Shown here piece by piece: positions 41,885-50,929 of a stretch of DNA of 64,000 nt. The position numbers were made by a program, and so were the translations under genes. The stretch is from positions 248,001 to 312,000 of the forward strand of contig NZ_NNBP01000002.1 of assembly GCF_002803155.1 (NCBI RefSeq), written 5' to 3'. The DNA comes from Streptomyces sp. CB02959. Its GTDB lineage: Bacteria; Actinomycetota; Actinomycetes; Streptomycetales; Streptomycetaceae. Numbering within the stretch: position 1 is the stretch's first letter; every line of letters begins with the position of its first letter. The notes beneath the pieces were generated by a model. That model saw only the letters and a list, made by a program, of their open reading frames with translations, made no database searches and was not told the origin of the DNA.

Positions 41885-43447
41885 ATGGAAGCCGTCGCAC
41901 CGCCCGCCGCCCGCGCCCCCGCCATCCGCTGCGCGGGCCACGAACGCGGCTACCCGGAATTCCTCGACCGCGCCGCCCGGATCGCAACGGGCCTGGCGGA
42001 CCTGGGAGTCGGGCCCGGCGACCGGGTCGCCGTGGTGCTCCGCAACGAGCCCGCGCACCTGGAGATCACCACCGCCGCCGCCCAGCTGGGCGCCGCCGCG
42101 GTCCCCGTCAACTGGCACTTCCGCGCCGACGACCTGCGCCACGTGCTGACCGACAGCGGCAGCGCGGTGGTCTTCGCCCACACCGACCTGCTCGGCGCGG
42201 TGGCCGCGGTCCTGCCCGAGGGCGTGCAGATCGTCGAGGTCGCGGTGCCGCCCGGCGTGGCGGCTGCCTGCGGGACCGCCGCCCCGCCCGTCACCGGCCG
42301 GCACCCGGTCCTCGACGACTGGCTGGCCGATCGGCCGCCGCTGTCCCGGCCCGTCGGGGCCCGGCCGCCCACCGTCATCTACAGTTCCGGAACGACCGGG
42401 CGCCCCAAGGGAGTTCTGCGCGAACCGGTCGGTCCGGAGCGGCTCACCGAGGCGGTGGCGAGCTTCCTGGAGTACTTCGCGGTCGCCCCGGGCGGCCGGA
42501 CCCTGATCCCCGCCCCGCTCTACCACGCCTCGCCCAGCCAGCACGCGGTGCTGGCCCTGGCGGCCGGCCTGGACATCACGCTGATGCCGCGCTTCGACGC
42601 CGAGGAGTTCCTGCGGCTGGTCGAACGGCACCGCATCGAGCAGGCGCAGGTGGTGCCCACCATGTTCGTCCGGCTGCTGCGGCTGCCCAAGGACGTCCGC
42701 GAGCGCTACGACCTGTCCTCGCTCACCTCCGTGGTGCACGCCGCCGCGCCCTGCCCGCCGCATATAAAACACGCCATGATCGACTGGCTGGGTCCGGTCC
42801 TGCGGGAGTACTACGGCGGCAGCGAGACCGGCGCGGTGACCTGGTGCGACAGCCCGGAGTGGCTCGCCCACCCCGGCACCGTCGGACGCGCCCAGGGCAC
42901 CTGCGCGGTCCTCGTCCTCGGGCCCGACGGGGAAGTGCTGCCGCCCGGTGCCACCGGCGAGATCTACGTCCGGCCCGCCGAGAACTGGCCCCGCTTCAGC
43001 TACCTCGGCGACCCGGACAAACGCGCCGCCATGGAGGCGCCGGACCGGCCCGGATACGTCACCCTCGGCGACATCGGCCACCTCGACGAGGACGGCTACC
43101 TCTACCTCAGCGACCGCCGCAACGACCTGGTCATCTCCGGCGGCGTCAACATCTACCCGGCGGAGATCGAGGGCTGCCTGCTCGCCCTGGACGGGGTGCG
43201 GGACGCGGCGGTGTTCGGCATACCCGACGAGGAGTTCGGCGAGGCGCTGGCCGCGCACCTGGAGACCGAGGCCGGGGTGCGGCTCACCGCCGTGGCGGTC
43301 CGCGCCCACGTCGCCCGGCGGCTCGCCGCGTACAAGGTGCCCCGGGCCGTGGTGTTCGAGGAGCGGCTGCCGCGGGACGAGTCCGGGAAACTCTTCAAAC
43401 GGCAGCTGCGGGACCCCTACTGGGACGGCTACGGCCGCCGGATCTGA
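41885..43447 (+). CDS. Acyl-CoA synthetase (AMP-binding)
   Basis: The protein has 520 residues. ANL-superfamily motifs: YSSGTTGRPKGV (P-loop-like A3), YGGSETGAVTW (A5), YVTLGDIGHLDEDGYLYLSDR (A7-A8) and the C-terminal catalytic lysine in DESGKLFKR. It adenylates a carboxylic acid and transfers it to CoA; chain length is not evident. The ATG at 41885 follows CTGGAGGCACC. It stands alone, convergent with the nitroreductase-hemerythrin gene. Confidence 0.93.
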   Translation: MEAVAPPAARAPAIRCAGHERGYPEFLDRAARIATGLADLGVGPGDRVAVVLRNEPAHLEITTAAAQLGAAAVPVNWHFRADDLRHVLTDSGSAVVFAHTDLLGAVAAVLPEGVQIVEVAVPPGVAAACGTAAPPVTGRHPVLDDWLADRPPLSRPVGARPPTVIYSSGTTGRPKGVLREPVGPERLTEAVASFLEYFAVAPGGRTLIPAPLYHASPSQHAVLALAAGLDITLMPRFDAEEFLRLVERHRIEQAQVVPTMFVRLLRLPKDVRERYDLSSLTSVVHAAAPCPPHIKHAMIDWLGPVLREYYGGSETGAVTWCDSPEWLAHPGTVGRAQGTCAVLVLGPDGEVLPPGATGEIYVRPAENWPRFSYLGDPDKRAAMEAPDRPGYVTLGDIGHLDEDGYLYLSDRRNDLVISGGVNIYPAEIEGCLLALDGVRDAAVFGIPDEEFGEALAAHLETEAGVRLTAVAVRAHVARRLAAYKVPRAVVFEERLPRDESGKLFKRQLRDPYWDGYGRRI

Positions 43448-43475
43448 CCCCCGCGGCCGCCGCCCCGCCCCGCGC

Positions 43476-44315
43476 TCAGCCGGCCATCGCGTCGAGCACC
43501 GGAACCAACTGCTCCTCCTCGTAGGTGAGATGGGCCTCCAGCTCGTCCGTCAGCCGCTCGACCTCGGCGCGGATCCCGCCCGGGGCGGTGGACGGCTCGG
43601 CGAGCGTCCGGCGCAGCTCCTCCAGGAGTGCGGCGATGCTCCGGTGCTCCTCGTCCAGCCGGTCCAGGACGGGGGCGAGTTCCGGGCGGTGGCGGCGGAG
43701 CGCCGGGAACATCCCGAGGTCCTCGCCGGTGTGGTGGTTGTGCAGCCCCTGGCACAGGGTCAGGCAGTTGATCCGCAGCTGGGCGCCGAGCGCACTGCCG
43801 GATTCGGCCAACTCCTTGCGGATGGTGCCGAGTTCGCGGCGGAACGCGTCATGGATGAGGGTGACGGACTGGCCCGGGGTCGCCCCGGGGAAGCGCGGCG
43901 GGCCGGTCTCGACGGAGGTCAGCGCCACCACCGGGATGGTGCGGCGGGTCTTCGCCTGGTAGTCGGCCCAGCCCGAGTCGGCCTCGACGGCGCGGGCGAA
44001 GACCCGGTCGCGTTCCTCACCGGTCAGCACCTCGGCCGCCGCCTCGTAGGTGAAGACCCCGTCCTCGACCGTGGCACGGGGGTGGGCGACCAGGTTGTGG
44101 AACCAGTCGGGGTGGTGCGGTGCGCCGCCGGCCGAGGCGATGACGAGGATCCGCTCCCCGTCGGGGAGGTAGCCGACCGGGGTGGTGTGCCGGGTGCCGG
44201 TGCGGGCGCCGGTGGTGGTCAGCAGGATCAGCCGACCGCCCTCGAAGGGGCCGCCGACCCGTCCGGCGTTGGCCCGGAACTCGTCGATGACGTGCTGGTT
44301 GAAGTCATGGGGCAT
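43476..44315 (-). CDS. F420-dependent nitroreductase-like/hemerythrin fusion
   Basis: The protein has 279 residues. Residues 1-140 are a DUF385/Ddn-type deazaflavin-dependent reductase (FEGGRLILLTTTGARTGTRHTTPV, AGGAPHHPDWFHNL). Residues 150-279 are a hemerythrin HHE domain with iron ligands in HDAFRRELG, HNHHTGEDLGMFPAL, DEEHRSI and HLTYEEEQL. A cofactor reductase joined to a di-iron O2/NO-binding module suggests a redox or oxygen-sensing role (inference). Confidence 0.9.
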   Translation of the reverse strand: MPHDFNQHVIDEFRANAGRVGGPFEGGRLILLTTTGARTGTRHTTPVGYLPDGERILVIASAGGAPHHPDWFHNLVAHPRATVEDGVFTYEAAAEVLTGEERDRVFARAVEADSGWADYQAKTRRTIPVVALTSVETGPPRFPGATPGQSVTLIHDAFRRELGTIRKELAESGSALGAQLRINCLTLCQGLHNHHTGEDLGMFPALRRHRPELAPVLDRLDEEHRSIAALLEELRRTLAEPSTAPGGIRAEVERLTDELEAHLTYEEEQLVPVLDAMAG

Positions 44316-44777
44316 GAAGGGTCCGTCTCCAGGTACGAGGTGCCCAGGGCGAAGCCGCGTGGGCAGGGTGAAGTGACCGCACGACGACGGTGGCGGCGCG
44401 GCGCGGCAGGGCGCGGCACGGCGGCGTCCGTGGTGCGGGAAGAGGAAAGGCGCGCGGAAGAGCCGCGCGAAACGGTGGAAATGGCGCGTCGCATACGCGC
44501 AGGGGAGAGGCAGGAAGAGGTGGGGCGGGTCCCTGACCCGCCGCGCGGTCACGAAGTGACCGGGTGCCTCACTCGCTCGTGGCCCATGGCCGACCCGGTA
44601 GTCACGACGCCCACCGTACGGGCACGGACGTGCGAAGGCAATTCCGAATCGGACCGCTGGTCGCCTACCGGCCCTTCCGCCGAGGGGAGTTGACTGCCAC
44701 GATGTCCCCGCCTCCTCACAGGGGAGAACACTGTTCGTGTACGTGAATATCCGTGCTTCCGTCCCGGAGGGGTGTGC
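44316..44777. other. Intergenic region, no gene seen
   Basis: The 462-bp gap between divergently transcribed genes at 44315 and 44778 shows no reliable ORF. The GH88/105 gene RBS (CCGGAGG) is at its right end; promoters for both directions must lie here, but I could not pick a convincing -35/-10 pair. Confidence 0.4.
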
Positions 44778-45818
44778 ATGGAACGCCGGCACGTCCGCAC
44801 CGTCGCCGTACTGCGCAGGGTCGCCGACCACTGGATCGGCGCGCACCGCGACCCCGGCGACAACCAGTGGGCCCGCGCCACCTTCTTCTGCGGGCTGATG
44901 GCCCTGCACCGCCTCACCCGCGAACCCCGCTACCTCGCCTACACCCGCGGCTGGGCGGAACGGCACGGGTACGGCCTGCACAACGGCCCCACCACCCGGC
45001 ACGCCGACGACCAGTGCGCCGGCCAGGTCTACCTCGACCTGCACGCCCTGGACCCCGCGCCCGACCCGGCGAAGCTCGCCGCCGTCGAGGAGTCCGTACG
45101 GCGGATGGCCGACACCGCGGGCGGGCGGCACGACGACTGGTGGTGGGACGACGCGCTGCACATGGCGATGCCGCCGTTCGCCCGGCTCGGCGCGCTGCGC
45201 GCCGACCGCTCCTACTGGGACGCGATGCACGCCTTCTACCTCCACACCCGGGACGCCGAGGGCGGGCCGGGGCTGCACGATCCCGGCAGTGCGCTCTGGT
45301 ACCGCGACAAGTGGTTCCTGCCCGGCGGGATCACCTCCCCGGCCGGCCGGCCGGTGCTGTGGTCCCGCGGCAACGGATGGGTGGCGGCCGCGCACGCCAA
45401 GGTGCTGGCGGTGCTGCCGGACACCTTCGCGCCGACCGCCGCCTACCGCCGCACCCTCGCCGCGCAGTTGGCCGCGCTGCGCACCGCGCAGCGGCCGGAC
45501 GGGTTCTGGAACGTCAACCTCGCCGACCCCGGGCACCTGCCGGGCCCGGAGACCAGCGGCACCGCGTTCTTCACCTACGCGACGGCCGCCGCGATCCGCG
45601 CCGGGGTCGTCCCGCGCGACGCCTACCTGTCGATGGCCGCCCGCGCCTGGGCGGCGATGGCGGCCACCGCCGTGCACCCCGACGGCTTCCTGGGCTACGT
45701 CCAGAGCGCCGGTGACCGGCCGGAATCGGGCCAGCCGGTGACCCGCGACTCCACCGCCGACTTCGGGGTGGGGGCGTTCCTGCTGGCCGGTACCGAACTG
45801 GCGGCGCTGGGCGGCTGA
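44778..45818 (+). CDS. Glycoside hydrolase family 88/105-type
   Basis: The protein has 346 residues without signal peptide, so cytoplasmic. The alpha/alpha barrel motifs DDQCAGQVYLDLH, DDWWWDDALHMAMPPFARLG and LWSRGNGWVAAAHAKVL match unsaturated uronyl hydrolases; the Asp in WWWDDALHM is the expected catalytic acid/base. Substrate is probably an unsaturated rhamnogalacturonide or glucuronide made by a lyase. GGAGG lies 8 bp before ATG 44778. No transporter or lyase is adjacent. Confidence 0.88.
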   Translation: MERRHVRTVAVLRRVADHWIGAHRDPGDNQWARATFFCGLMALHRLTREPRYLAYTRGWAERHGYGLHNGPTTRHADDQCAGQVYLDLHALDPAPDPAKLAAVEESVRRMADTAGGRHDDWWWDDALHMAMPPFARLGALRADRSYWDAMHAFYLHTRDAEGGPGLHDPGSALWYRDKWFLPGGITSPAGRPVLWSRGNGWVAAAHAKVLAVLPDTFAPTAAYRRTLAAQLAALRTAQRPDGFWNVNLADPGHLPGPETSGTAFFTYATAAAIRAGVVPRDAYLSMAARAWAAMAATAVHPDGFLGYVQSAGDRPESGQPVTRDSTADFGVGAFLLAGTELAALGG

Positions 45819-46017
45819 ACGGCGCCGGACCGCCCGGCGTGCGGACCGCGGGCGCCGGCCGCCGTCCCGGCCGCCGACCAGGGCCGGTCACCCCCTGATC
45901 GGCACCGCAGGCCCCCCGCTACAGTCGGCTCACCACAGCAGACCAGGGCAGACCGGCACAGACGCCGCCGCCACGGGTTCCGGGGGCTGCCGCCCCGGGG
46001 GGAGGACGAACCGCGAG

Positions 46018-48105
46018 ATGAGCCGCCGTTCCCAGGGATTACTCGGCATCTGGGCCGAGGCACAGCGCCAGCAGCAGCGCCGGACGGAGGCCGCACACCG
46101 CGCGCAGGCGCAGCAGCAGCGGGAACAGGAACGGCAGGCCCGGGCCGCCGAACGCGCCATGGCCCGCATGCACCGCGAGCGGCAGACGGCCTACCGCCGG
46201 CAGCGCGAGGCCGACGCCCGCCGCCGCACCGAGGAACTCGACACGCGCGTCGCCGCCCTCACCGACCTGCTCGCCGACGGCTGCCGGGCCCCCGCCTTCA
46301 CCGCCGCCGCCCTGCTCCGCCCCGAACGCGTCGAGCCGTTCGCCCCCGGCGCGCTGGCGACCCCGGTGGCCATGCCCGACCCGGCCCGCTACCAGGTGCC
46401 CACCGGCGGCCTGCGGTCCGGCGTCCGCCGCGACCGCGACCAGCAGGAGGCCCGCGCCCGCTTCGAACAGGACTGGTACGCGGCCCAGGCCGCCGAGGCC
46501 CGGCGCCAGGCCCAACTCGCCGCCTACCAGCAGCAGTACGACCAGTGGGCGGCCGGCGCCCTGGACGGCATCCGCCGGCACAACGCCGGCATCGAGGAAC
46601 TGCTCGCGGGCCTGCGCACCGGCGACACGGACGCGGTCGTGGAGTACTTCTCCGCCGCCCTGTACTCCGGCACGTCCTGGCCCGAGGGCTTCCCGCGGCA
46701 ACTCAGCGCCGGCTACGACACCGCCGCCCGCCAACTCGTCCTCGACTGGGAACTGCCGGGCTACGACGTCGTCCCCGACGTCAAGGCCGTCCGCTACCTG
46801 CCCACCGCCGACGAGGAGCGGGAGACCGCCCGCCCGGCCGCCCAGCGCCGTGCGCTCTACCGCGAAGTCCTCGCGCAGAGCGTCCTGCTGGTCCTGCGCG
46901 ACCTCTTCGCCGCCGACACCTACGGCGCCCTGGAGTCGGTGGCGCTCAACGGCTTCGTCGACGACGTGGACCCGGTCACCGGCCGCCCCGCCACGATCTT
47001 CCTCGCCACCGTCCTGGCCCCCCGGAACGCCGTCGAGTCCTACCAGCTGGCCCAGGTCAGCGCCCTCGACTGCCTCACCGACGGGCTCCGCGGGCAGCTC
47101 TCCGCCCGCCCCGACCAGCGCACCCCGGTCCGCCCCGGGCGCCGCCCGGACGACATCGCCGGCGGCGCGGTGGTCTCGCACGGCACCGACGGCGAACCGG
47201 ACCTCTTCGCCATGGACCCGCTCGCCTTCGAGCAGCTGATCGCGGAGCTGTTCCGCGCGATGGGGATGCGGGCGGTCACCACCCAGCGGTCCGGCGACGG
47301 CGGGATCGACGTGGACGCCCTGGACCCCGACCCGATCCGCGGCGGCAAGATCGTCGTGCAGGTCAAGCGCTACCGCAACACCGTCCCGCCGACCGCGGTC
47401 CGCGACCTGTACGGCACCGTCCAGTCCGAAGGCGCCAACAAGGGTGTGCTGGTCACCACCTCGCACTTCGGGCCCGGCGCACACCGCTTCGCCCAGGGCA
47501 AACCGCTCACCCTCATCGCCGGCCCCGAACTCGTCGACCTGCTCGGCCGGTACGGGCTGCGCGGCCGCCTCGGCCCCGGCGACGACGGCCCCGGCACCCC
47601 GGAGCCCGCCGAACCGGCGCCGGACCACACCACCCTCGCCATGAACTGGTCCGGCCGGGCCGCCCTCGACGTCTGCGCCCTGGTCTGCAAGGGCACCGCC
47701 GTGCTCGGCGACGACCACTTCGTCTTCTTCAACAACCCGGCCACGCCGGACGGTTCGGTGCGGATGCTGGCCGGAGTGACGGAGGACCGCGCCGCCCTGC
47801 GGGTGCGCTTCGCGGACCTGCCATCGGACGCCGACCGGCTGGTCCTGGTCGCCGCGGTCGATCCGGAGACCGACCCGGACGCCGATCTCGGCGGCTTCAC
47901 CGACGCCCACATCCGCCTGCTGGACGCCACCGGGACCGAACGCGACCGGCTGCCGGTCTCCGACGGGCGGCCCGGCGAGCGGGCGCTGGTGCTCGGCGCG
48001 TTCCGCCGCCGGGCCGGCGACGACTGGGACTTCGTCCTGGGCGGCCGGGGCTACCCCGGCGGGCTGGCCGCGCTGGTGGGCGACTTCGGGATCGAGGTGG
48101 CCTGA
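46018..48105 (+). CDS. Coiled-coil/Mrr-type endonuclease/TerD fusion protein
   Basis: The protein has 695 residues. Residues 12-75 and 135-175 are Gln/Arg/Ala-rich coiled-coil; 200-390 is a region I do not recognise; 395-510 is an Mrr_cat PD-(D/E)xK nuclease with catalytic GDGGIDVD (Asp431) and QVKRY (Gln448, Lys450); 539-695 is a TerD domain (MNWSGRAALDVCALV, FNNP, GGFTDAHIRLLDATG). Codon 8 is TTA, rare in Streptomyces, so translation may need bldA tRNA. It stands alone with RBS GGGGAGGACG and a hairpin after it. DNA cleavage under stress or phage attack is a reasonable hypothesis. Confidence 0.88.
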   Translation: MSRRSQGLLGIWAEAQRQQQRRTEAAHRAQAQQQREQERQARAAERAMARMHRERQTAYRRQREADARRRTEELDTRVAALTDLLADGCRAPAFTAAALLRPERVEPFAPGALATPVAMPDPARYQVPTGGLRSGVRRDRDQQEARARFEQDWYAAQAAEARRQAQLAAYQQQYDQWAAGALDGIRRHNAGIEELLAGLRTGDTDAVVEYFSAALYSGTSWPEGFPRQLSAGYDTAARQLVLDWELPGYDVVPDVKAVRYLPTADEERETARPAAQRRALYREVLAQSVLLVLRDLFAADTYGALESVALNGFVDDVDPVTGRPATIFLATVLAPRNAVESYQLAQVSALDCLTDGLRGQLSARPDQRTPVRPGRRPDDIAGGAVVSHGTDGEPDLFAMDPLAFEQLIAELFRAMGMRAVTTQRSGDGGIDVDALDPDPIRGGKIVVQVKRYRNTVPPTAVRDLYGTVQSEGANKGVLVTTSHFGPGAHRFAQGKPLTLIAGPELVDLLGRYGLRGRLGPGDDGPGTPEPAEPAPDHTTLAMNWSGRAALDVCALVCKGTAVLGDDHFVFFNNPATPDGSVRMLAGVTEDRAALRVRFADLPSDADRLVLVAAVDPETDPDADLGGFTDAHIRLLDATGTERDRLPVSDGRPGERALVLGAFRRRAGDDWDFVLGGRGYPGGLAALVGDFGIEVA

Positions 48106-48116
48106 GGGCGTCGCGC

Positions 48117-48146
48117 GGCGGGCGGGACCCCTCCGGTCCGCCCGCC
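48117..48146 (+). terminator. Hairpin after Mrr-TerD gene
   Basis: GGCGGGCGGGACC pairs with GGTCCGCCCGCC with one bulged base and a 5-nt loop, between two convergent genes. Confidence 0.7.
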
Positions 48147-48150
48147 CGGG

Positions 48151-48942
48151 TCAGCTCTGCCACAGCCGGGTGAGGACCTCGTTGACGACCTCGGGCCGGT
48201 CCTGGTGCGGTGCGTGGTCGGTGCCCGGCACCCGCACATGACGGGCCCCGATCATCTCGGCGAGGTACTCCCCGCAGGCGGCCAGCGCATCCCCCACGAA
48301 CGCCCGGTACTCGGGGTGCGCGGTCTCCCAGGTCCCGTTGACGACGGTCTTCGGCATCTCGGCCCGGGCCAGCGGCGCCAGCGGGATCTGCGCGTCCCAG
48401 ACGGGCCGCTCCCGCATCGCCGACCGGACCGCCCGCAGCACCCGCGGCGTGACCTTCGGCAGGCGCATCCCGTACGCCTCGGTGGACTGCCGCAGGTACT
48501 CCTCCGGACTCACCTCACCGGCCCCCTCGGCGCTCGCGTACGCCGCCCGGATCCGCTCCACCGCGGCCCGCACGACGGGGTGCGCGGCCGCGGTGCGCAG
48601 CGGTGACGGCTCGATCAGGGTGAGCGACTGGACGGCCTCCGGACGCACCACCGCGGCCAGCATCGCGGCCGCCGCGCCGTACGAGTGACCCACCAGGTGG
48701 GCCCCGTCGCCGAGCAGCCGAGCGAGGTCCTCGGCGTCCACCGCGTAGTCGCTGCGCTCGATGTCGGGGCTGTCGCCGAAGCCGCGCCGGTCCACCACCT
48801 CCAGCCGGAACATCCCGGCCAGCGGCCGCTGCCCCGCGAAGCAGTCGGTGCCCCAGCTCATCGTGCCGTGCACCAGCAGTGCCCGGGGCGCGCCGGGCAG
48901 TCCCTCGTCCCACACCGTCACATGAAGCGGTTCCTCGTTCAT
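48151..48942 (-). CDS. Alpha/beta-hydrolase
   Basis: The protein has 263 residues. The nucleophile elbow GHSYGAA places Ser at about residue 92, the oxyanion HGTMSWGT strand is near 25, and GTDHAPHQDRPEVV near the end supplies the His. No signal peptide. Substrate unknown; esterase or haloperoxidase-like enzymes share this profile. Confidence 0.88.
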   Translation of the reverse strand: MNEEPLHVTVWDEGLPGAPRALLVHGTMSWGTDCFAGQRPLAGMFRLEVVDRRGFGDSPDIERSDYAVDAEDLARLLGDGAHLVGHSYGAAAAMLAAVVRPEAVQSLTLIEPSPLRTAAAHPVVRAAVERIRAAYASAEGAGEVSPEEYLRQSTEAYGMRLPKVTPRVLRAVRSAMRERPVWDAQIPLAPLARAEMPKTVVNGTWETAHPEYRAFVGDALAACGEYLAEMIGARHVRVPGTDHAPHQDRPEVVNEVLTRLWQS

Positions 48943-49060
48943 ACCGGGCCACCCTAGGGGCCGCCGGTCGGTCCGGCCGGTCAACAGGCCGGGGGAGGGG
49001 GAAGGTTGGTGCCGGGGGCCACGTAACGGGTGTGCGGGGCGGGCGAGTTGTGGAGGGATC

Positions 49061-49258
49061 GTGACCGAAATCCGCCCGGCCGGATGCCCGGCGTGCGGCC
49101 GGACGCCCGTCGGGCCGCACGCACCCGCCCCGACCCCGCGTCACCGCCGCCCAGGGCTCTTCCCGCCCCCAGGCCCGGGGCCGTCCGAGGGACAGCGACG
49201 GACACCACCCCGTACGGACATTTTCCGGCGCGAAGCGACTGATATCTGTCGGACATGA
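49061..49258 (+). CDS. Possible small zinc-ribbon-like protein coupled to capA-type gene
   Basis: The frame encodes 65 residues with a single CPACGR knuckle near residues 9-14. GGAGGG lies 4 bp before GTG, and the stop overlaps the CapA-type start as ATGA, which argues for a real coupled gene. The remainder is Pro/Arg-rich with no known fold. It could alternatively be leader sequence. The rest of the 312-bp gap (48943-49060) contains no other gene. Confidence 0.42.
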   Translation: MTEIRPAGCPACGRTPVGPHAPAPTPRHRRPGLFPPPGPGPSEGQRRTPPRTDIFRREATDICRT

Positions 49259-50526
49259 GCGCGTTCACCCGGTATGCGACAGCGGTGCTGCTCGTCGCGC
49301 TGGCCGTCGGCTGCGGCGCCCGGCCGGACGCCCCGCCGCCCGCACCGCGATCCACCCCGCCGCACCCCGCATCCCGCGCCGCGCCGCCCTCCCCGCCGCA
49401 CCGCCGCACCGGCGCCCGCCCCGCGGAGACCGCCCCGGCCCGGCCGTTCACCCTGGTCGCCACCGGCGACGTCATCCCCTCCTACCCCGACGCGGTCGGT
49501 ACCGCGCAGGACGACGCCCCGGTGGACGGCGGCTACGACTACCGGCCGATGCTCCGGGGCGTCGCACCCGTCATCGCCCACGCCGGCCTCGCGCTGTGCC
49601 ACCTGGCCGCGCCGCTCGGCCCGCTGGACGGCCCGTTCACCGGCTACCCCGACCTCCAGGCCCCGCCCCAGATCGCCACCGCGCTCAAGGCCACCGGCTT
49701 CGACTCCTGCGCCACCGCCTCCCACCACGCCCTCGACCAGGGCGAGGGCGGGGTGCGCCGGACCCTCGACGCGCTGGACACGGTCGGCCTGCGGCACACC
49801 GGCACGGCCCGCGGCGCCGCCGAGGCCGCCCACCCGACGCTGCTGCGAGCCCCCGGCGGCGCCCTGGTGGCCCACCTCGCCTACACCTACGAGGCCGGGG
49901 AGGTCCGGCCTCCGAGCGACGCGCCCTGGATGATGAACCCGCTCGACCCCGGACGGATCCTCGCCGACGCCCGCGCCGCCCGCCGGGCCGGCGCCGACGT
50001 GGTGGTCGTCAGCCCCTACTGGGGCACCGAGTACCGCGCCGCCCCCGACGCCCGCCAGCTGCGGCTCGCCCGGCTCCTCGCCGCCGCCCGTACCGACGGC
50101 CGCCCCGACATCGACCTGATCGTCGGCAGCCACGCCCACACCCCGCAGCCCTTCGAGAAGCTCCGCGGCACCGGGGCCGTCCGGACACCGGAAGGCGGGC
50201 CGGCGGCGGCCGGCCGGCACGAGAGCGGTACGTGGGTCGCCTACGGACTGGGCGACCTCATCGGCGGCACCCATCACGACGAGCGCGGAGGGATGAGCAC
50301 CGCCGCCCGGTTCACCTTCGCGCCCCCGACCACGCCCGGCGGCCGCTGGGAGATCGCCAAGGCCGAATTCGTCCCGCTGTGGTGGGACGAGCGAGCGGGC
50401 CGCGTGATCGACCTGAACAGGGCGATCGACGCCGGACGGCAGGACCTCGAACCCCTCCGCCACGACATCCGCCACATGGTGCTGAGCCGGGGCGCGGGCA
50501 AGGCCGGACTGGCCATGGGCAGATGA
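49255..50526 (+). CDS. CapA-family lipoprotein
   Basis: The protein has 423 residues. A signal with lipobox-like LAVGC places the lipidated Cys at about residue 20. After a Pro/Arg-rich linker the CapA/PgsA metallophosphoesterase-like domain follows: VATGDVIPSY, ATASHHALDQGEGG, VVVVSPYWGTEY, DLIVGSHAHTPQPFE and YGLGDLIGG. CapA proteins assist poly-gamma-glutamate capsule assembly in bacilli; in actinomycetes the role is not established. The start overlaps the small ORF upstream (ATGA). Confidence 0.9.
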   Translation: MSAFTRYATAVLLVALAVGCGARPDAPPPAPRSTPPHPASRAAPPSPPHRRTGARPAETAPARPFTLVATGDVIPSYPDAVGTAQDDAPVDGGYDYRPMLRGVAPVIAHAGLALCHLAAPLGPLDGPFTGYPDLQAPPQIATALKATGFDSCATASHHALDQGEGGVRRTLDALDTVGLRHTGTARGAAEAAHPTLLRAPGGALVAHLAYTYEAGEVRPPSDAPWMMNPLDPGRILADARAARRAGADVVVVSPYWGTEYRAAPDARQLRLARLLAAARTDGRPDIDLIVGSHAHTPQPFEKLRGTGAVRTPEGGPAAAGRHESGTWVAYGLGDLIGGTHHDERGGMSTAARFTFAPPTTPGGRWEIAKAEFVPLWWDERAGRVIDLNRAIDAGRQDLEPLRHDIRHMVLSRGAGKAGLAMGR

Positions 50527-50702
50527 CGCCGGCCTTCCACTTAAAGCCGTGGTGTGTGTGGCGAGTGAAGAGAGTGGTGTTTCGTTCTCCGCGCCCCACG
50601 CGAGCGGGCAATCTGACGCACGGCGGGGGTCGTTCAAGGGGTTCCCGCCGCAGTGCCGCCTGCGCATTGCGACTCATCACTAGAAGAAGGAAGCTCATCA
50701 TC

Positions 50703-50912
50703 ATGAGCAACACCCACGGCATTGAGACCCGCGAGATTGCCGATGACGACCTGGACGGCGTCGCGGGCGGTCTCTCCGTCAGTGGCTCCCTGGAGGGCCT
50801 GACCGCCAAGTTCGCCCCGGGCCCCAACGGTCTGCCCATCCTGACCGGCGGCTCGATCAAGTCCCTCAGCCTCACCGTCTCGGACATCCCGCTGGGCCCG
50901 ATCGGCGGCTGA
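50703..50912 (+). CDS. Double-glycine leader peptide, RiPP-precursor-like
   Basis: The product has 69 residues. Residues 1-23 look like a leader: ETREIADDDLDGVAGG ends in Ala-Gly-Gly, as in many peptide precursors cut after GG. The 46-residue core is Ser/Thr/Gly/Leu/Pro-rich with one Phe and no Cys, Trp, Tyr or His, and ends PLGPIGG. AAGGAAG is about 11 bp upstream. A perfect 15-bp hairpin follows the stop. No maturase (LanM, radical SAM, YcaO) or C39 exporter is adjacent; a P450 operon starts 1.2 kb downstream. The lack of Cys excludes lanthionine. It may be a secreted signal or modified peptide; identity unknown. Confidence 0.72.
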   Translation: MSNTHGIETREIADDDLDGVAGGLSVSGSLEGLTAKFAPGPNGLPILTGGSIKSLSLTVSDIPLGPIGG

Positions 50913-50929
50913 GTCACAGCTTCCGCACG

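Noticed and set aside
46039..47910. 623-residue minus-strand frame opposite the Mrr-TerD gene
   Set aside because: No domain, no RBS; the plus-strand gene has clear nuclease and TerD motifs.
50703..50912. Lanthipeptide or P450-crosslinked cyclophane precursor
   Set aside because: The core has no Cys and no Trp, Tyr or His; only the leader resembles such precursors.
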